A stretch of DNA of 64,000 nucleotides, taken from positions 62,001 to 126,000 of the forward strand of contig JAJDUG010000033.1 in assembly GCA_022826755.1 (NCBI GenBank), read 5' to 3'. How positions within the stretch are numbered: position 1 is the first letter of the stretch; every line of letters begins with the position of its first letter. Source of the stretch: Acidobacteriota bacterium. Its GTDB lineage: Bacteria > Acidobacteriota > Terriglobia > Versatilivoradales > Versatilivoraceae. Shown here piece after piece: positions 24,918-34,010 of the stretch. The notes beneath the pieces are model-generated. The model was given only the letters and a program-made list of their open reading frames with translations, searched no databases and was not told the DNA's origin. Made by a program: the position numbers and the translations under genes.

Positions 24918-26123
24918 GTGAACGACACTCGGATGCCCCCGGACGACAGGCTCAACGCCTTCTGCCCGGACAGCCGGGCCTACCTTCAAGGGGCGGACGA
25001 GGGCCCTCTGGCCGGACTGACGTTCGCCGCCAAGGACATCTTCGACGTCAAGGGCCACGTGACCGGCGGGGGCAATCCCGACTGGAAGGCCAGCCAGAGG
25101 GCCGCCGAAGCCACCGCTTGGGCGGTGGAGGTCCTGGTCGGCGCCGGGGCCACCATGGTGGGGAAGACCCACACCGATGAGTTGACCCGGGGCATTCTGG
25201 GCGTCAACGCCCACTACGGAACTCCCCTGAACCCCAGGGCCGCGGGCCGGGTGCCCGGGGGCTCCTCCAGCGGCTCGGCGGCCGCGGTGGCGGGCGGGCT
25301 GGTCGATTTCGCCCTGGGCTCCGACACCGGCGGCTCGGTGCGGATTCCGGCCAGCTTCTGCGGCCTCTACGGGCTGCGGCCCACCCATGGGCGCATTCCC
25401 CTGGACGGGATGTTGCTGCAGGCACGCAGCTACGACACGGTGGGTTGGTTTGCCCGGGACCCGGACCTGTTTGCCCGGGTGGGTTCGGTGCTGTTGCAGA
25501 CCCGGATCGGTTCGGCCCGGCCGCGCTGGCTGGTGGTGGCGGAGGATGCCTTCGAGGTGGCTGACCGGTCGGTCCGGGAAGCCCTGGAGCCCGTGGTGGA
25601 GCGCCTGGCTTCCTTGATTGGCCTCTCCAGCCGGGAGCGGCTGGCTCCCACCGGACTCTCGGACTGGGCTGCCGGGCAGCGGGTGCGGGCGAGCAGCGAG
25701 TCCTGGGAAGTGGTCAGGGAATGGATCGACCGCACGAATCCCAGGATGAGCTTTCAGGTGGCCGAGAGTTGCCTGGCCGGCAGAAGCCTGACCTCCGCGG
25801 AGGTGGCCGGCGCCCTGGCGGAGCGGAAAAAGGTGATGGCCCGCATGAGGACGCTGCTGGCCGGGGATACGGTGGTCTGTCTGCCCACCGCGCCCACCAC
25901 GGCTCCGCCCCGGTCGCAAACCATGTCCGAACGTCTCCCCCTGACCTCCCGCATCGTCCAATTGACCTGCCCCGCCGGAACCATTGGAGCGCCTCAGATC
26001 AACCTGCCCTGGGCCGAGGCGGAGGGGCTGCCGGCAGGACTCTCCCTGCTGGGGGCTCCGGGATCGGACGAGATGCTGATCGCCTTCGCCCGCGAGGCCG
26101 CCGAACTTCTACAGGTCGAATAG
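24918..26123 (+). CDS. Amidase (amidase-signature family, GTG start)
   Basis: 401 residues from GTG 24918, chosen because GCAGGAG sits eight bases upstream. The Ser-cisSer-Lys triad is visible: Lys in FAAKDIFDVKG, cis-Ser in PGGSSSGSAA and the nucleophile in SDTGGSVRIPASFCGLYG. The enzyme hydrolyses amides to acid and ammonia in the cytosol. The length is short compared with GatA (about 480), and no gatB/C is nearby, so it is a catabolic amidase rather than a tRNA amidotransferase subunit. It is probably co-transcribed with the fumarylacetoacetase-family gene. A CG hairpin repeat follows it and the accessory island begins about 140 bp downstream. Confidence 0.92.
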   Translation: MNDTRMPPDDRLNAFCPDSRAYLQGADEGPLAGLTFAAKDIFDVKGHVTGGGNPDWKASQRAAEATAWAVEVLVGAGATMVGKTHTDELTRGILGVNAHYGTPLNPRAAGRVPGGSSSGSAAAVAGGLVDFALGSDTGGSVRIPASFCGLYGLRPTHGRIPLDGMLLQARSYDTVGWFARDPDLFARVGSVLLQTRIGSARPRWLVVAEDAFEVADRSVREALEPVVERLASLIGLSSRERLAPTGLSDWAAGQRVRASSESWEVVREWIDRTNPRMSFQVAESCLAGRSLTSAEVAGALAERKKVMARMRTLLAGDTVVCLPTAPTTAPPRSQTMSERLPLTSRIVQLTCPAGTIGAPQINLPWAEAEGLPAGLSLLGAPGSDEMLIAFAREAAELLQVE

Positions 26124-26160
26124 AACGGTCCCGCCAACACACCCCCGGCAGGCTCCCATC

Positions 26161-26189
26161 CCCCGGGAGCGCGGGCGCCCCGCCCGCAC
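26161..26189 (+). repeat. Dispersed CG hairpin repeat, copy 3
   Basis: Reads CCCCGGGAGCGCGGGCG followed by CCCCGCCCGCA. It is in the same orientation as copy 1 and sits at the left edge of the accessory island. Confidence 0.8.
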
Positions 26190-26262
26190 ATGGCCTGGCA
26201 CCGCGGCCCCTGCCTCCCCTACTTCGATCAACCAGTCCACAGATCGGGCGCAGAACCGTAAC

Positions 26263-26354
26263 GTTGCAATCGGACGCATTCTAAACTTGCAAATAGCCGA
26301 TCCTTAACCTTGCAATCAGACGCATTAAAAAGTTACGATTGGCCGATGAATATT
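26263..26354 (+). promoter_or_regulatory. Tandem repeats (46 bp x2, four 23-bp half-units) over the start of the DUF4143 ATPase gene
   Basis: Two 46-bp units start at 26263 and 26309. Their first halves share TTGCAATCnGACGCATT. Their second halves are more diverged but share a CCGAT core (ATAGCCGAT and TTGGCCGAT). The array ends on the ATG (26346) of the AAA gene, so protein bound there would block transcription or translation. An autoregulatory operator is the simplest idea; a mobile-element end or a target for the adjacent GIY-YIG protein are alternatives. The periodicity is seen directly; the role is inference. Confidence 0.6.
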
Positions 26355-27695
26355 TCTCACTTCTACCCTCGATATGTCGAGCGCCGACTGGCGGAGGCTT
26401 TGGAAGACTCGCCAGTGGTGCTCATTCACGGCCCACGCCAGTGCGGCAAGACGACTCTGGCCCAGTTCGCATGTGCGCCGAATTACCTGAAATGGGGTGA
26501 TGACTACTTCACCTGGGGTGAAGAGCGCTTTGGCTTCGGGGTGTCTCAACAGCATCGGGACTACAAATACGTCACCTTCGATGACGCTGTCGCACGAGAC
26601 GGCGCGCAGGCCGATCCCATGGGCTTTGTCGCCGACCTGCCGGAGCGTGTCATTCTGGACGAGATACAGCGGGTCCCGAACCTGTTCTCAGCGCTCAAGC
26701 TGGAAGTAGATCGCCGGCGCACGCCGGGGCGCTTCATCCTGATCGGCTCGACCAATGTGCTTCTCATCCCAACGCTGTCGGACTCTCTGGCGGGACGACT
26801 GCAAATTATTCCACTCCATCCGTTGGCGCAACGGGAGCTGATGGGTCCGTCCGGGTCCGTCCATGCTTCACGCAATCCCCCCGGGTTTCTGGATGCCTTG
26901 TTCGGGGATGGATTCGAGGTCCGGCAGACCGAGCGGCTGGGGAGACATCTGATCGAACGGATAGTCGCCGGAGGATTCCCGGCGGCGCTGACGCGTCCGA
27001 CCGCCCGACGTCAGGCCAACTGGTATCGCGATTACGTTGGAGCCCAGCTCCAGCGGGACGTGAGGGACATGGCGCGAATCCGAATGCTCGAGGTGCTGCC
27101 CCGGCTTCTGAGCGCGGCCGCTTCCCAGACCGCCAGACTGTTCAACCTCACCGACCTGGCTTCGCCCTTTCAGCTCAGCCGTCCGACCATCGGCGATTAC
27201 GTCGAACTTCTCGAGAGACTATTCCTGCTGAAACAGCTCCCTCCCTGGCACAGCAATCGCCTGAGCCGATTGGTGAAGACACCGAAACTGCATGTGGGCG
27301 ATTCCGGACTTGCTTCGGCGCTGCTCGGAGCCGACACCGCCTCGCTGGCTGCCGACCGAGCCTTGCTTGGGCAACTTCTGGAAACGTTCGTGTTTCAGGA
27401 GCTGTTACGGCAGGCAAGTTGGCAGGATGCGCCCACAAGCTTCTTTCACTTTCGGGACAAGGACGGCGCGGAAGTGGACGTTGTCATCGAGCGCGAAGGC
27501 CGAACCGTTGCAGGTGTGGAGGTCAAGGCGGCGGCGACGGTGACACAGGGAGACTTTCGCGGCCTGCGCAAGCTTGCCAGAGTCTCCGGCGACCGCTTCG
27601 CCGCGGGTGTCGTGCTCTACGACGGAGAGACCTGCACGCGCTTCGGCGACGGCCTCTATGCCGTCCCGGTCCGCCGATTGTGGGAGACATTATGA
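26346..27695 (+). CDS. AAA+ ATPase with DUF4143 domain
   Basis: 449 residues from ATG 26346. The Walker A motif HGPRQCGKTTL is at residues 28-38 and the Walker B VILDEIQRVP around 101. The middle AAA lid is followed by a C-terminal DUF4143 domain with a nuclease-like tail: FHFRDKDGAEVDVVIE, then VAGVEVKAAATV (D...ExK pattern of PD-(D/E)XK folds). Members are frequent in accessory regions of bacteria and archaea; their cellular role is not settled. The frame could start at TTG 26310, but that lies inside the tandem repeat. The stop overlaps a 20-codon ORF (ATGA) that leads to a GIY-YIG gene. Confidence 0.9.
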   Translation: MNISHFYPRYVERRLAEALEDSPVVLIHGPRQCGKTTLAQFACAPNYLKWGDDYFTWGEERFGFGVSQQHRDYKYVTFDDAVARDGAQADPMGFVADLPERVILDEIQRVPNLFSALKLEVDRRRTPGRFILIGSTNVLLIPTLSDSLAGRLQIIPLHPLAQRELMGPSGSVHASRNPPGFLDALFGDGFEVRQTERLGRHLIERIVAGGFPAALTRPTARRQANWYRDYVGAQLQRDVRDMARIRMLEVLPRLLSAAASQTARLFNLTDLASPFQLSRPTIGDYVELLERLFLLKQLPPWHSNRLSRLVKTPKLHVGDSGLASALLGADTASLAADRALLGQLLETFVFQELLRQASWQDAPTSFFHFRDKDGAEVDVVIEREGRTVAGVEVKAAATVTQGDFRGLRKLARVSGDRFAAGVVLYDGETCTRFGDGLYAVPVRRLWETL

Positions 27696-27754
27696 GAGTT
27701 TTTGTCTTCCAGGTGATCCAGGTCGTTCAAGGTTTCGTGGGAGGTAGGGAATGA
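27692..27754 (+). CDS. 20-codon ORF bridging the AAA gene and the GIY-YIG gene
   Basis: The ORF reads MRVFVFQVIQVVQGFVGGRE. Its ATG overlaps the stop of the AAA gene, and its stop overlaps the ATG of the GIY-YIG gene, both as ATGA. This double coupling would let ribosomes travel through without release. The peptide has no recognisable family. It may serve only to place the ribosome at the next ribosome binding site (GGGAGGTAGGGA). Whether it is selected or accidental cannot be told from one sequence. Confidence 0.35.
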   Translation: MRVFVFQVIQVVQGFVGGRE

Positions 27755-28059
27755 CTATAGTAGCCAGAGATCACAGATTTAATCATCAATCCATTGAGAG
27801 CCATGCTCCCCACGGCCCTGGGGTCTATTTGATCTACAGGCCTCTGGAAGGAGGGCCGGATATCGAAATCTACGTGGGACAGTCCGACGACATCTCCCGC
27901 CAGCTACTGGAACACTGCCGTGGGAGATCAGTTGAGTCCGCGTGTATTCAGCAATACCACCCCACCCGCTTTGCTTACGAGTTGGTCTGGGGGGGAGACA
28001 AAGCGAGAAGGGAGAAAGAGAGAGAATGGATTGATTTGTGCGGTCCGATCTGCAAGTGA
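27751..28059 (+). CDS. Small GIY-YIG nuclease-like protein
   Basis: 102 residues. GPGVYLIYR (GVY at 24-26) and EIYVGQSDDISRQLLEH (YVG at 41-43, R50) match the GIY-YIG core: two tyrosines and the helix arginine. A glutamate in RREKEREWIDL (90-92) is positioned as the metal ligand. The usual C-terminal asparagine is not evident. GIY-YIG folds are nicking or double-strand nucleases. Here the domain is free-standing with no DNA-binding module, directly behind an AAA/DUF4143 gene with which it is coupled. An involvement in the same accessory function is likely. The family assignment rests on motif reading only. Confidence 0.7.
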   Translation: MTIVARDHRFNHQSIESHAPHGPGVYLIYRPLEGGPDIEIYVGQSDDISRQLLEHCRGRSVESACIQQYHPTRFAYELVWGGDKARREKEREWIDLCGPICK

Positions 28060-28403
28060 ACGCGCTACAAGATTGAGAGAAGAACTTAGATAACACAGGG
28101 GACGCAGTAACCGTAGCTTTAGATACTCTCACTTTGTCATTCGGTGGTCTGCCCACATCAGTACGACCTTACGCTATTTTAGGCCAAAATCCAGCTCAAG
28201 CGTTCGCGTTTTGGCCGCCACTCGGACGCTGAAAGAAATCTTGTTCTGGGCACCGTTCGTGTCCACCTGATGGGCAGCATCCGTCGTCCGGAGTTCTCGT
28301 TGCGACCCCGGCAAAGGACTGCGATACCTCCTTTATATCGCAGCCCTTACACTTATTCCCCCGCCGTTTTTCTCCCGAATACTTCTGAAGGGTGACTGGC
28401 TCA
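28060..28403. other. Intergenic region between convergent GIY-YIG and hsdR genes
   Basis: 344 bp. It contains a hairpin at 28316-28346 and, on the minus strand, an 86-codon frame (28196-28456) overlapping the hsdR 3' end. That frame reads CKGCDIKEVSQSFAG and then GCCPSGGHERCPEQDFF. The cysteine-rich text looks protein-like, but no good start and ribosome binding site can be assigned, so it is not called as a gene. Confidence 0.5.
28316..28346. terminator. Hairpin, possible bidirectional terminator downstream of hsdR
   Basis: GGACTGCGATA and TATCGCAGCCC pair over 11 positions (one G-T wobble) around a nine-base loop. In the hsdR direction it is followed by a short CCTTTG, in the other by CCTTACACTT. 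The loop on the hsdR-sense strand contains AAAGGAGG, which looks like a ribosome binding site. The T-tract is weak, so termination is uncertain. Confidence 0.45.
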
Positions 28404-31400
28404 TCACGCTGCCCTTTCAAAATGACCGCTGACGGCCTGTTGCCAGACATGCGCATAGACCTGGGCCGCGGCTGCCTTCTTCTCTTCGGCAGTGAATGGC
28501 GGGGTCGGCAGGCTGTCGTACACCCGGTCTAGAATGAAGACCTCCACATCCGCTTTGGTCTGTTCCTTCTCCCAAAAACGGTCGAGATCGGAGAGACGCG
28601 TCTTGATTGAGGCCAGCAAATTGCGGCTCGCCTGTTTAACCCGCTCCCGCTCAGTCTTGGCCAGATTGTCCTTCTTGAGCAAGTCGAACAGCGCGAGCTC
28701 ATCCTCATCGAGGCCTTCCTGCACGGCGCGCTTCTGCTCCTCGTCCAACTCGTCCATGAGTTCCATCAGCCTGCGGAAGGTCTCCTCGATGGTGACGCGG
28801 TCCTGCTCTCGATTGTAGTCGGCGACGATCTCCTCATATTTCTGCTGATAGTCCATGCGAGACGGGTTGAGCTTCAGCATCATGGCAAGCTTCTGCGCAA
28901 CGACGTCGCGAATGTCCTGAAGGGCCGTGGCCTTGTGCCGGACCTTCTTTGCGAACTCTTCACGAAGCTTTTCCATGTCGATCCGGCTGAGGTCAAAGGT
29001 CAGGCCCTCGGCCTGGTCATCGCCCGGCGCCCGTGTGCGAATGGCCTCGTTGACGATCCGGTGCAGCGCCTTCAGGAGCTCTGTAACATCTGCCGTATCT
29101 CGCCGCTCCGTCAGCTTCCTGTAGATGGCCTCGAGATTGTCGTGCCGCTCGGCGAAGGCAAAAGCCGAAGGCTCCATCAGCAATGCCTTGAAACGGTCGA
29201 ACACCTGCCGGGCCAGGATTTCGAATCGGCGCTTGGCCTTGTCGCTGGAATAGACGGCCTCCACCGCGTCTTTCAGTCCCTTGATGCGGGCGAAACCGGT
29301 GGAGCCGAGGAGCGTCGCCGGATCGAAGCCCAGCTTGCGCAGATGGGCCTCGGCCATCTCGATGGCCTCCAACAGGGCCTGCACGCGCTCCTCGACCGGC
29401 GCGACGATCTCCTCGCCGCCGTCGCCGTCATCGCCGAGCGCATACTGCGCCAGTGCCTCCCGCAAACTCTTCAGCATGCCGTTGTAGTCGACGATCAGGC
29501 CGAAATCCTTGCCGGGATACACCCGGTTGGCCCGCGCGATGGCCTGCATCAGGGTGTGCGCCTTCATCGGCTTGTCGATGTATAGCGTTGATAGGCACTC
29601 CACATCGAAACCGGTCAGCCACATGGCGCAGACGATGGCGACACGAAAGGGATGAGCCGGGGTCTTGAAGGCGGTTTCCACATCCATCGGCTTCCCGTCG
29701 GCCGTTTGGAAGCCCCTATTCATGAGGGACCGGTGCGGGATTATGTCGAAGCCCCATTTTGCGAAGTCTTTGACCTCCTTCTGCGCCTCGCTGATGATGA
29801 TCTCAACGATGGTTTCATCCAGCCAGGCCGCTTGGGCTTCCAGATGCGTCGCCTCCTCCTCAAGCTTGGCGCGGCGGGTCTGGTTGGCTGCTGCCGGAGC
29901 CTGCGCGCGCTTCGCCTCGGCCGCTGCCCTTACCGACACCGCCTTGGCTTTCCATCGTGGAACGATCAACTGCAGCATCCGGGCACAGGTGATCTTGTCG
30001 ATGCAGACCAGCATCGACTTACCCGATTCCCAGCGGGTCGCGCAGTGCTCGACGAAATCGTCCGCAATCCTGTCAAGGCGTTCGTCGGCGGTGATGACTT
30101 CGTAGTCCTTCCCCAGCAGCTTATCCAGCAGCGCCTCCCGGTCGGGATCGAGCTCGGCCTCTTCGATCTTGGCCGCGATGCGGTCGTTCAGATCCACGCG
30201 CGCCACTCCCAGCTTTTCGCCCCGGTTCTCGTAGACCAGCTTCACGGTGGCGCCGTCCTCCTCGGACCGCTTGAAGTCGTATCGAGAGACGTACTTCCCG
30301 AAGATGCGTTTGGTGAGCTCGTCCTGCTTGAAAAGCGGTGTGCCGGTGAAGCCGATGAAGGCCGCGTTGGGCAGCGCCAGCCGCATGTTGCGCGCCAAGC
30401 GCCCCGCCTGTGTGCGGTGAGCCTCGTCCGAGATCACGATGATGTCGTCGCGCCGGCTGTAGGGCTGCGTCGGATCGACATTCTTCTTGAACTTGTGGAT
30501 CAGGCTGAACAGGTAGCGGTGGTTCTCCTTCAGCAGCTTTTCCAGATCGTCGCCTGATCTGGCTCGAGGCGTCTTGTCGTTGGCAATGCCGCATCCGACG
30601 AAGGTCTTGTAAATCTGGCCGTCGAGATCTTTTCGGTCGGTCATCAGCAGGAAGGTGAAATTCCCTTCCAGCTTCCGCCGGACCTTCTCAGCGAAGAAGG
30701 CCATGGAATAGGATTTGCCGCTGCCCTGAGTGTGCCAGAAGACGCCGAGCCGGCCGAGTTCGGGATGGGCCCGCTCGATGATGTCGACCGGCCCCTTGGG
30801 AACGTAAGACGGTTGCACCTCGGCCGCCCTCCCCGGCGCCGCTACGTAGTCCGCGGGCGCACGGGATTCGAGCGGCAGTTCGACCACGCGATGGCGTAAC
30901 CGTTTTTCCGGAGGCAACTCCCGTTTCAACGCTTCCTGCCACGCCACCGAGTCCACCGCCCGGTTTACGCCCAGCACCTGGTGGTTCCTCGCAATGACCT
31001 TCCTGGTGCGACCCGGCTTGCTCTCGTCGAACAGGATGAAGTTCTCCACGATGTCCAGCAGCCGGCGGTGCGCCAGCATGCCGTTCAGCAGCACCTCGGC
31101 TTCCAGGCTGCCCTGGTCCGCCTCATCCAGCCGCTTCCACTCGGAAAAGTGCCCCCACTCGGCGGTGATGGAGCCGTAACGGGCGCGATCGCCGTTTGAA
31201 ACGACCAGAAAGGCGTTGTGATGGAAGGCGTGGGCGATGACGTTCTCGTTCATGTAGTCGGAGAGGTTGTTGTCGAGGCCCTCGCGGATGTTCCTGTAGA
31301 CCGCCTTCAGCTCGATGAAGACCAGCGGCAGGCCGTTGACGAAACAGACCAGGTCGGCGCGTCGGTTGTAATTGGGGGTACGGATCCCGGTGAGCTTCAG

Positions 31401-31820
31401 TTCGCGCACGGCAAGGAAGCGGTTCGAACCGGGCGCGTTGTCGAAGTCGATCACGCGGGCGCGGGCGGATTTCCGGCGCCCCTGCGCGTCCCGGAATTCC
31501 ACGGGTACGCCGTTGCGGAGCAACCGGTATAAGTCGCGGTTGTGCTGCACCATCGAGCGGCTGACGTCGTACACGGTCAGGTCCCGCACGGCGTCGTCAA
31601 TGGCGGAGGCCGGCAGCTCGGGGTTCAACCGCTCCAGTGCCGCCCTCAGGTCGCGGGTCAGCACCGCTTGCCTGGTATCGGCACGACCGAGGGTGCCATT
31701 GGGTCCGAAGGTCTCCTCGTTCCAGGCATAGAGGCTTTCCCAGCCCAAAACACTATCCAGATGCTCGGCAAAGGTTGCCTGCACCAGCCGGTCCTCGCTG
31801 TTGATTCCGGTTATTGCCAT
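28404..31820 (-). CDS. hsdR: Type I restriction endonuclease subunit R (HsdR)
   Basis: 1138 residues. The N-terminal PD-(D/E)XK nuclease has D156 in RRADLVCF and E170/K172 in VFIELK. It is followed by superfamily 2 helicase motifs HTQGSGKSYSM (motif I), SDEAHRTQAG (motif II) and GFTGTPLF (motif III), then a long helical C-terminus with DUF3387-like sequence. HsdR translocates DNA and cuts it at distance when the HsdM/HsdS complex finds an unmethylated target. The start ATG follows AAGGGACGCTGG. It is the last gene of the hsdM-hsdS-HEPN-hsdR operon, 26 bp after the HEPN-like gene. All catalytic motifs are intact. Confidence 0.96.
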   Translation of the reverse strand: MAITGINSEDRLVQATFAEHLDSVLGWESLYAWNEETFGPNGTLGRADTRQAVLTRDLRAALERLNPELPASAIDDAVRDLTVYDVSRSMVQHNRDLYRLLRNGVPVEFRDAQGRRKSARARVIDFDNAPGSNRFLAVRELKLTGIRTPNYNRRADLVCFVNGLPLVFIELKAVYRNIREGLDNNLSDYMNENVIAHAFHHNAFLVVSNGDRARYGSITAEWGHFSEWKRLDEADQGSLEAEVLLNGMLAHRRLLDIVENFILFDESKPGRTRKVIARNHQVLGVNRAVDSVAWQEALKRELPPEKRLRHRVVELPLESRAPADYVAAPGRAAEVQPSYVPKGPVDIIERAHPELGRLGVFWHTQGSGKSYSMAFFAEKVRRKLEGNFTFLLMTDRKDLDGQIYKTFVGCGIANDKTPRARSGDDLEKLLKENHRYLFSLIHKFKKNVDPTQPYSRRDDIIVISDEAHRTQAGRLARNMRLALPNAAFIGFTGTPLFKQDELTKRIFGKYVSRYDFKRSEEDGATVKLVYENRGEKLGVARVDLNDRIAAKIEEAELDPDREALLDKLLGKDYEVITADERLDRIADDFVEHCATRWESGKSMLVCIDKITCARMLQLIVPRWKAKAVSVRAAAEAKRAQAPAAANQTRRAKLEEEATHLEAQAAWLDETIVEIIISEAQKEVKDFAKWGFDIIPHRSLMNRGFQTADGKPMDVETAFKTPAHPFRVAIVCAMWLTGFDVECLSTLYIDKPMKAHTLMQAIARANRVYPGKDFGLIVDYNGMLKSLREALAQYALGDDGDGGEEIVAPVEERVQALLEAIEMAEAHLRKLGFDPATLLGSTGFARIKGLKDAVEAVYSSDKAKRRFEILARQVFDRFKALLMEPSAFAFAERHDNLEAIYRKLTERRDTADVTELLKALHRIVNEAIRTRAPGDDQAEGLTFDLSRIDMEKLREEFAKKVRHKATALQDIRDVVAQKLAMMLKLNPSRMDYQQKYEEIVADYNREQDRVTIEETFRRLMELMDELDEEQKRAVQEGLDEDELALFDLLKKDNLAKTERERVKQASRNLLASIKTRLSDLDRFWEKEQTKADVEVFILDRVYDSLPTPPFTAEEKKAAAAQVYAHVWQQAVSGHFERAA

Positions 31821-31846
31821 CCAGCGTCCCTTAGAACCCTTCTCTG

Positions 31847-32646
31847 TCAGCCCTGTCCTCGCTTCTGATAGGCGCCGACGCCTTCAAGCACTTCATCGAT
31901 TGTTGTGAGGCAGTGCTGAACGAAATCGGCGCTCATGTAGAAAATCCAAGGTTCGCCGCCGGTTGTTGACTTCCGAAACCACCCAGCAGGCCAATCCCCG
32001 GAGTGGACACGTTTGTCAAACTTGATCCGCTCTTCCATGGGCCACTCGAAACCAAGGTGAAATATCCTGTTACGATAAGCGAAAAGTGCCGACAGCATTG
32101 TGTCGTAACCGGAGGGCAGATATTCCGACAATCCGATTGTATGCGCGAGTTGCCCGATTCCGGCAACAAGGTCGCGACGTCGGCCTCCTGGGTGGAATAC
32201 GAAATGAGGGTCCCAGAATTCGTAATTTGAGGCGCTGATCCTGGGGTCGTCACTTGACGCATTGTTCTTGCTCTGCTCGTGTTCCCGCAAACCACTGAAG
32301 ATCGAGACGAAGAGCGATTCAACGAAGGGCGCCAGCATGCCTACAGCCGCCATACTGTAGGCGGCATCTTGAAAGACAGTGCCATGCAAAGCATCGATCC
32401 AGTTGCCCTCAAGATGCATCTGGTATTCTTCGTCACCACCGGCATAGGCGCGTAACTGTTCTTCAAGCTCCTTTATCTTCTCTACCACTACAGCATCTGA
32501 CTGCCGGTTTTGTTCAAGCGCAGCCCTGATGGCAATCAATTGGGCTTCGAGATCGAACTCACGGATCAGAAACAACGCTTGATCGCGATTGCTCACCTCG
32601 AACCATGAAAAATCGTGGTCCTCGATTCCCTTCCAGAGGTCGTCGT

Positions 32647-32650
<4 letters not shown>
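31847..32650 (-). CDS. HEPN-like protein embedded in the type I RM operon (TTG start)
   Basis: 267 residues from a TTG at 32648-32650, which overlaps the hsdS stop (TTGA) and follows GGGGAG at eight bases. No named family is recognised. A coiled-coil-prone segment (about 35-70) precedes helices with GMLAPFVESLF (E111). Then comes AYRNRIFHLGF with R193-N-x3-H198, the Rx4-6H pattern of HEPN ribonucleases, and an acidic/aromatic C-terminus. HEPN proteins commonly cut RNA in toxin-antitoxin and abortive-infection systems. Placement between hsdS and hsdR recalls PrrC and the Rlo genes of other type I loci. An alternative is a non-catalytic HEPN-fold or a simple R-linked ORF. The family call rests on one motif. 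Confidence 0.55.
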
Positions 32651-33867
<1,217 letters not shown>

Positions 33868-34010
33868 CCACCAGCTCCTCAAAATTCTTGCCAATTGCTG
33901 CGGCCTGCGAATACACGTCGGCCACTGCCCGTATTCCTTACACGACAGTTCCGCCTCAATATCTATCAATAGTGGGCAATCTGCCTTTTAGGTCATCCAA
34001 CTTTGAGAAC
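33868..34010 (-). other. Spacer with a degenerate second copy of the hsdM 3' end
   Basis: On the minus strand the DNA just before the hsdS ATG encodes, in one frame, AVADVYSQAAAIGKNFEELV. The true hsdM end encodes KLAARIARNFEELGV. At base level AATTTTGAGGAGCTGGTGGA compares with AACTTTGAGGAGTTGGGGGT. The repeated GAGGAG serves as ribosome binding site for hsdS. This looks like a duplicated hsdM tail left by recombination when the specificity gene was exchanged. No full ORF is present. Confidence 0.45.

Noticed and set aside
24918-26123. GatA subunit of aspartyl/glutamyl-tRNA amidotransferase
   Set aside because: It is too short, lacks gatB and gatC neighbours and lies in a catabolic context; called as a general amidase.
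26263-26354. CRISPR array
   Set aside because: Units are contiguous without unique spacers, only two to four units, and no cas gene is present.
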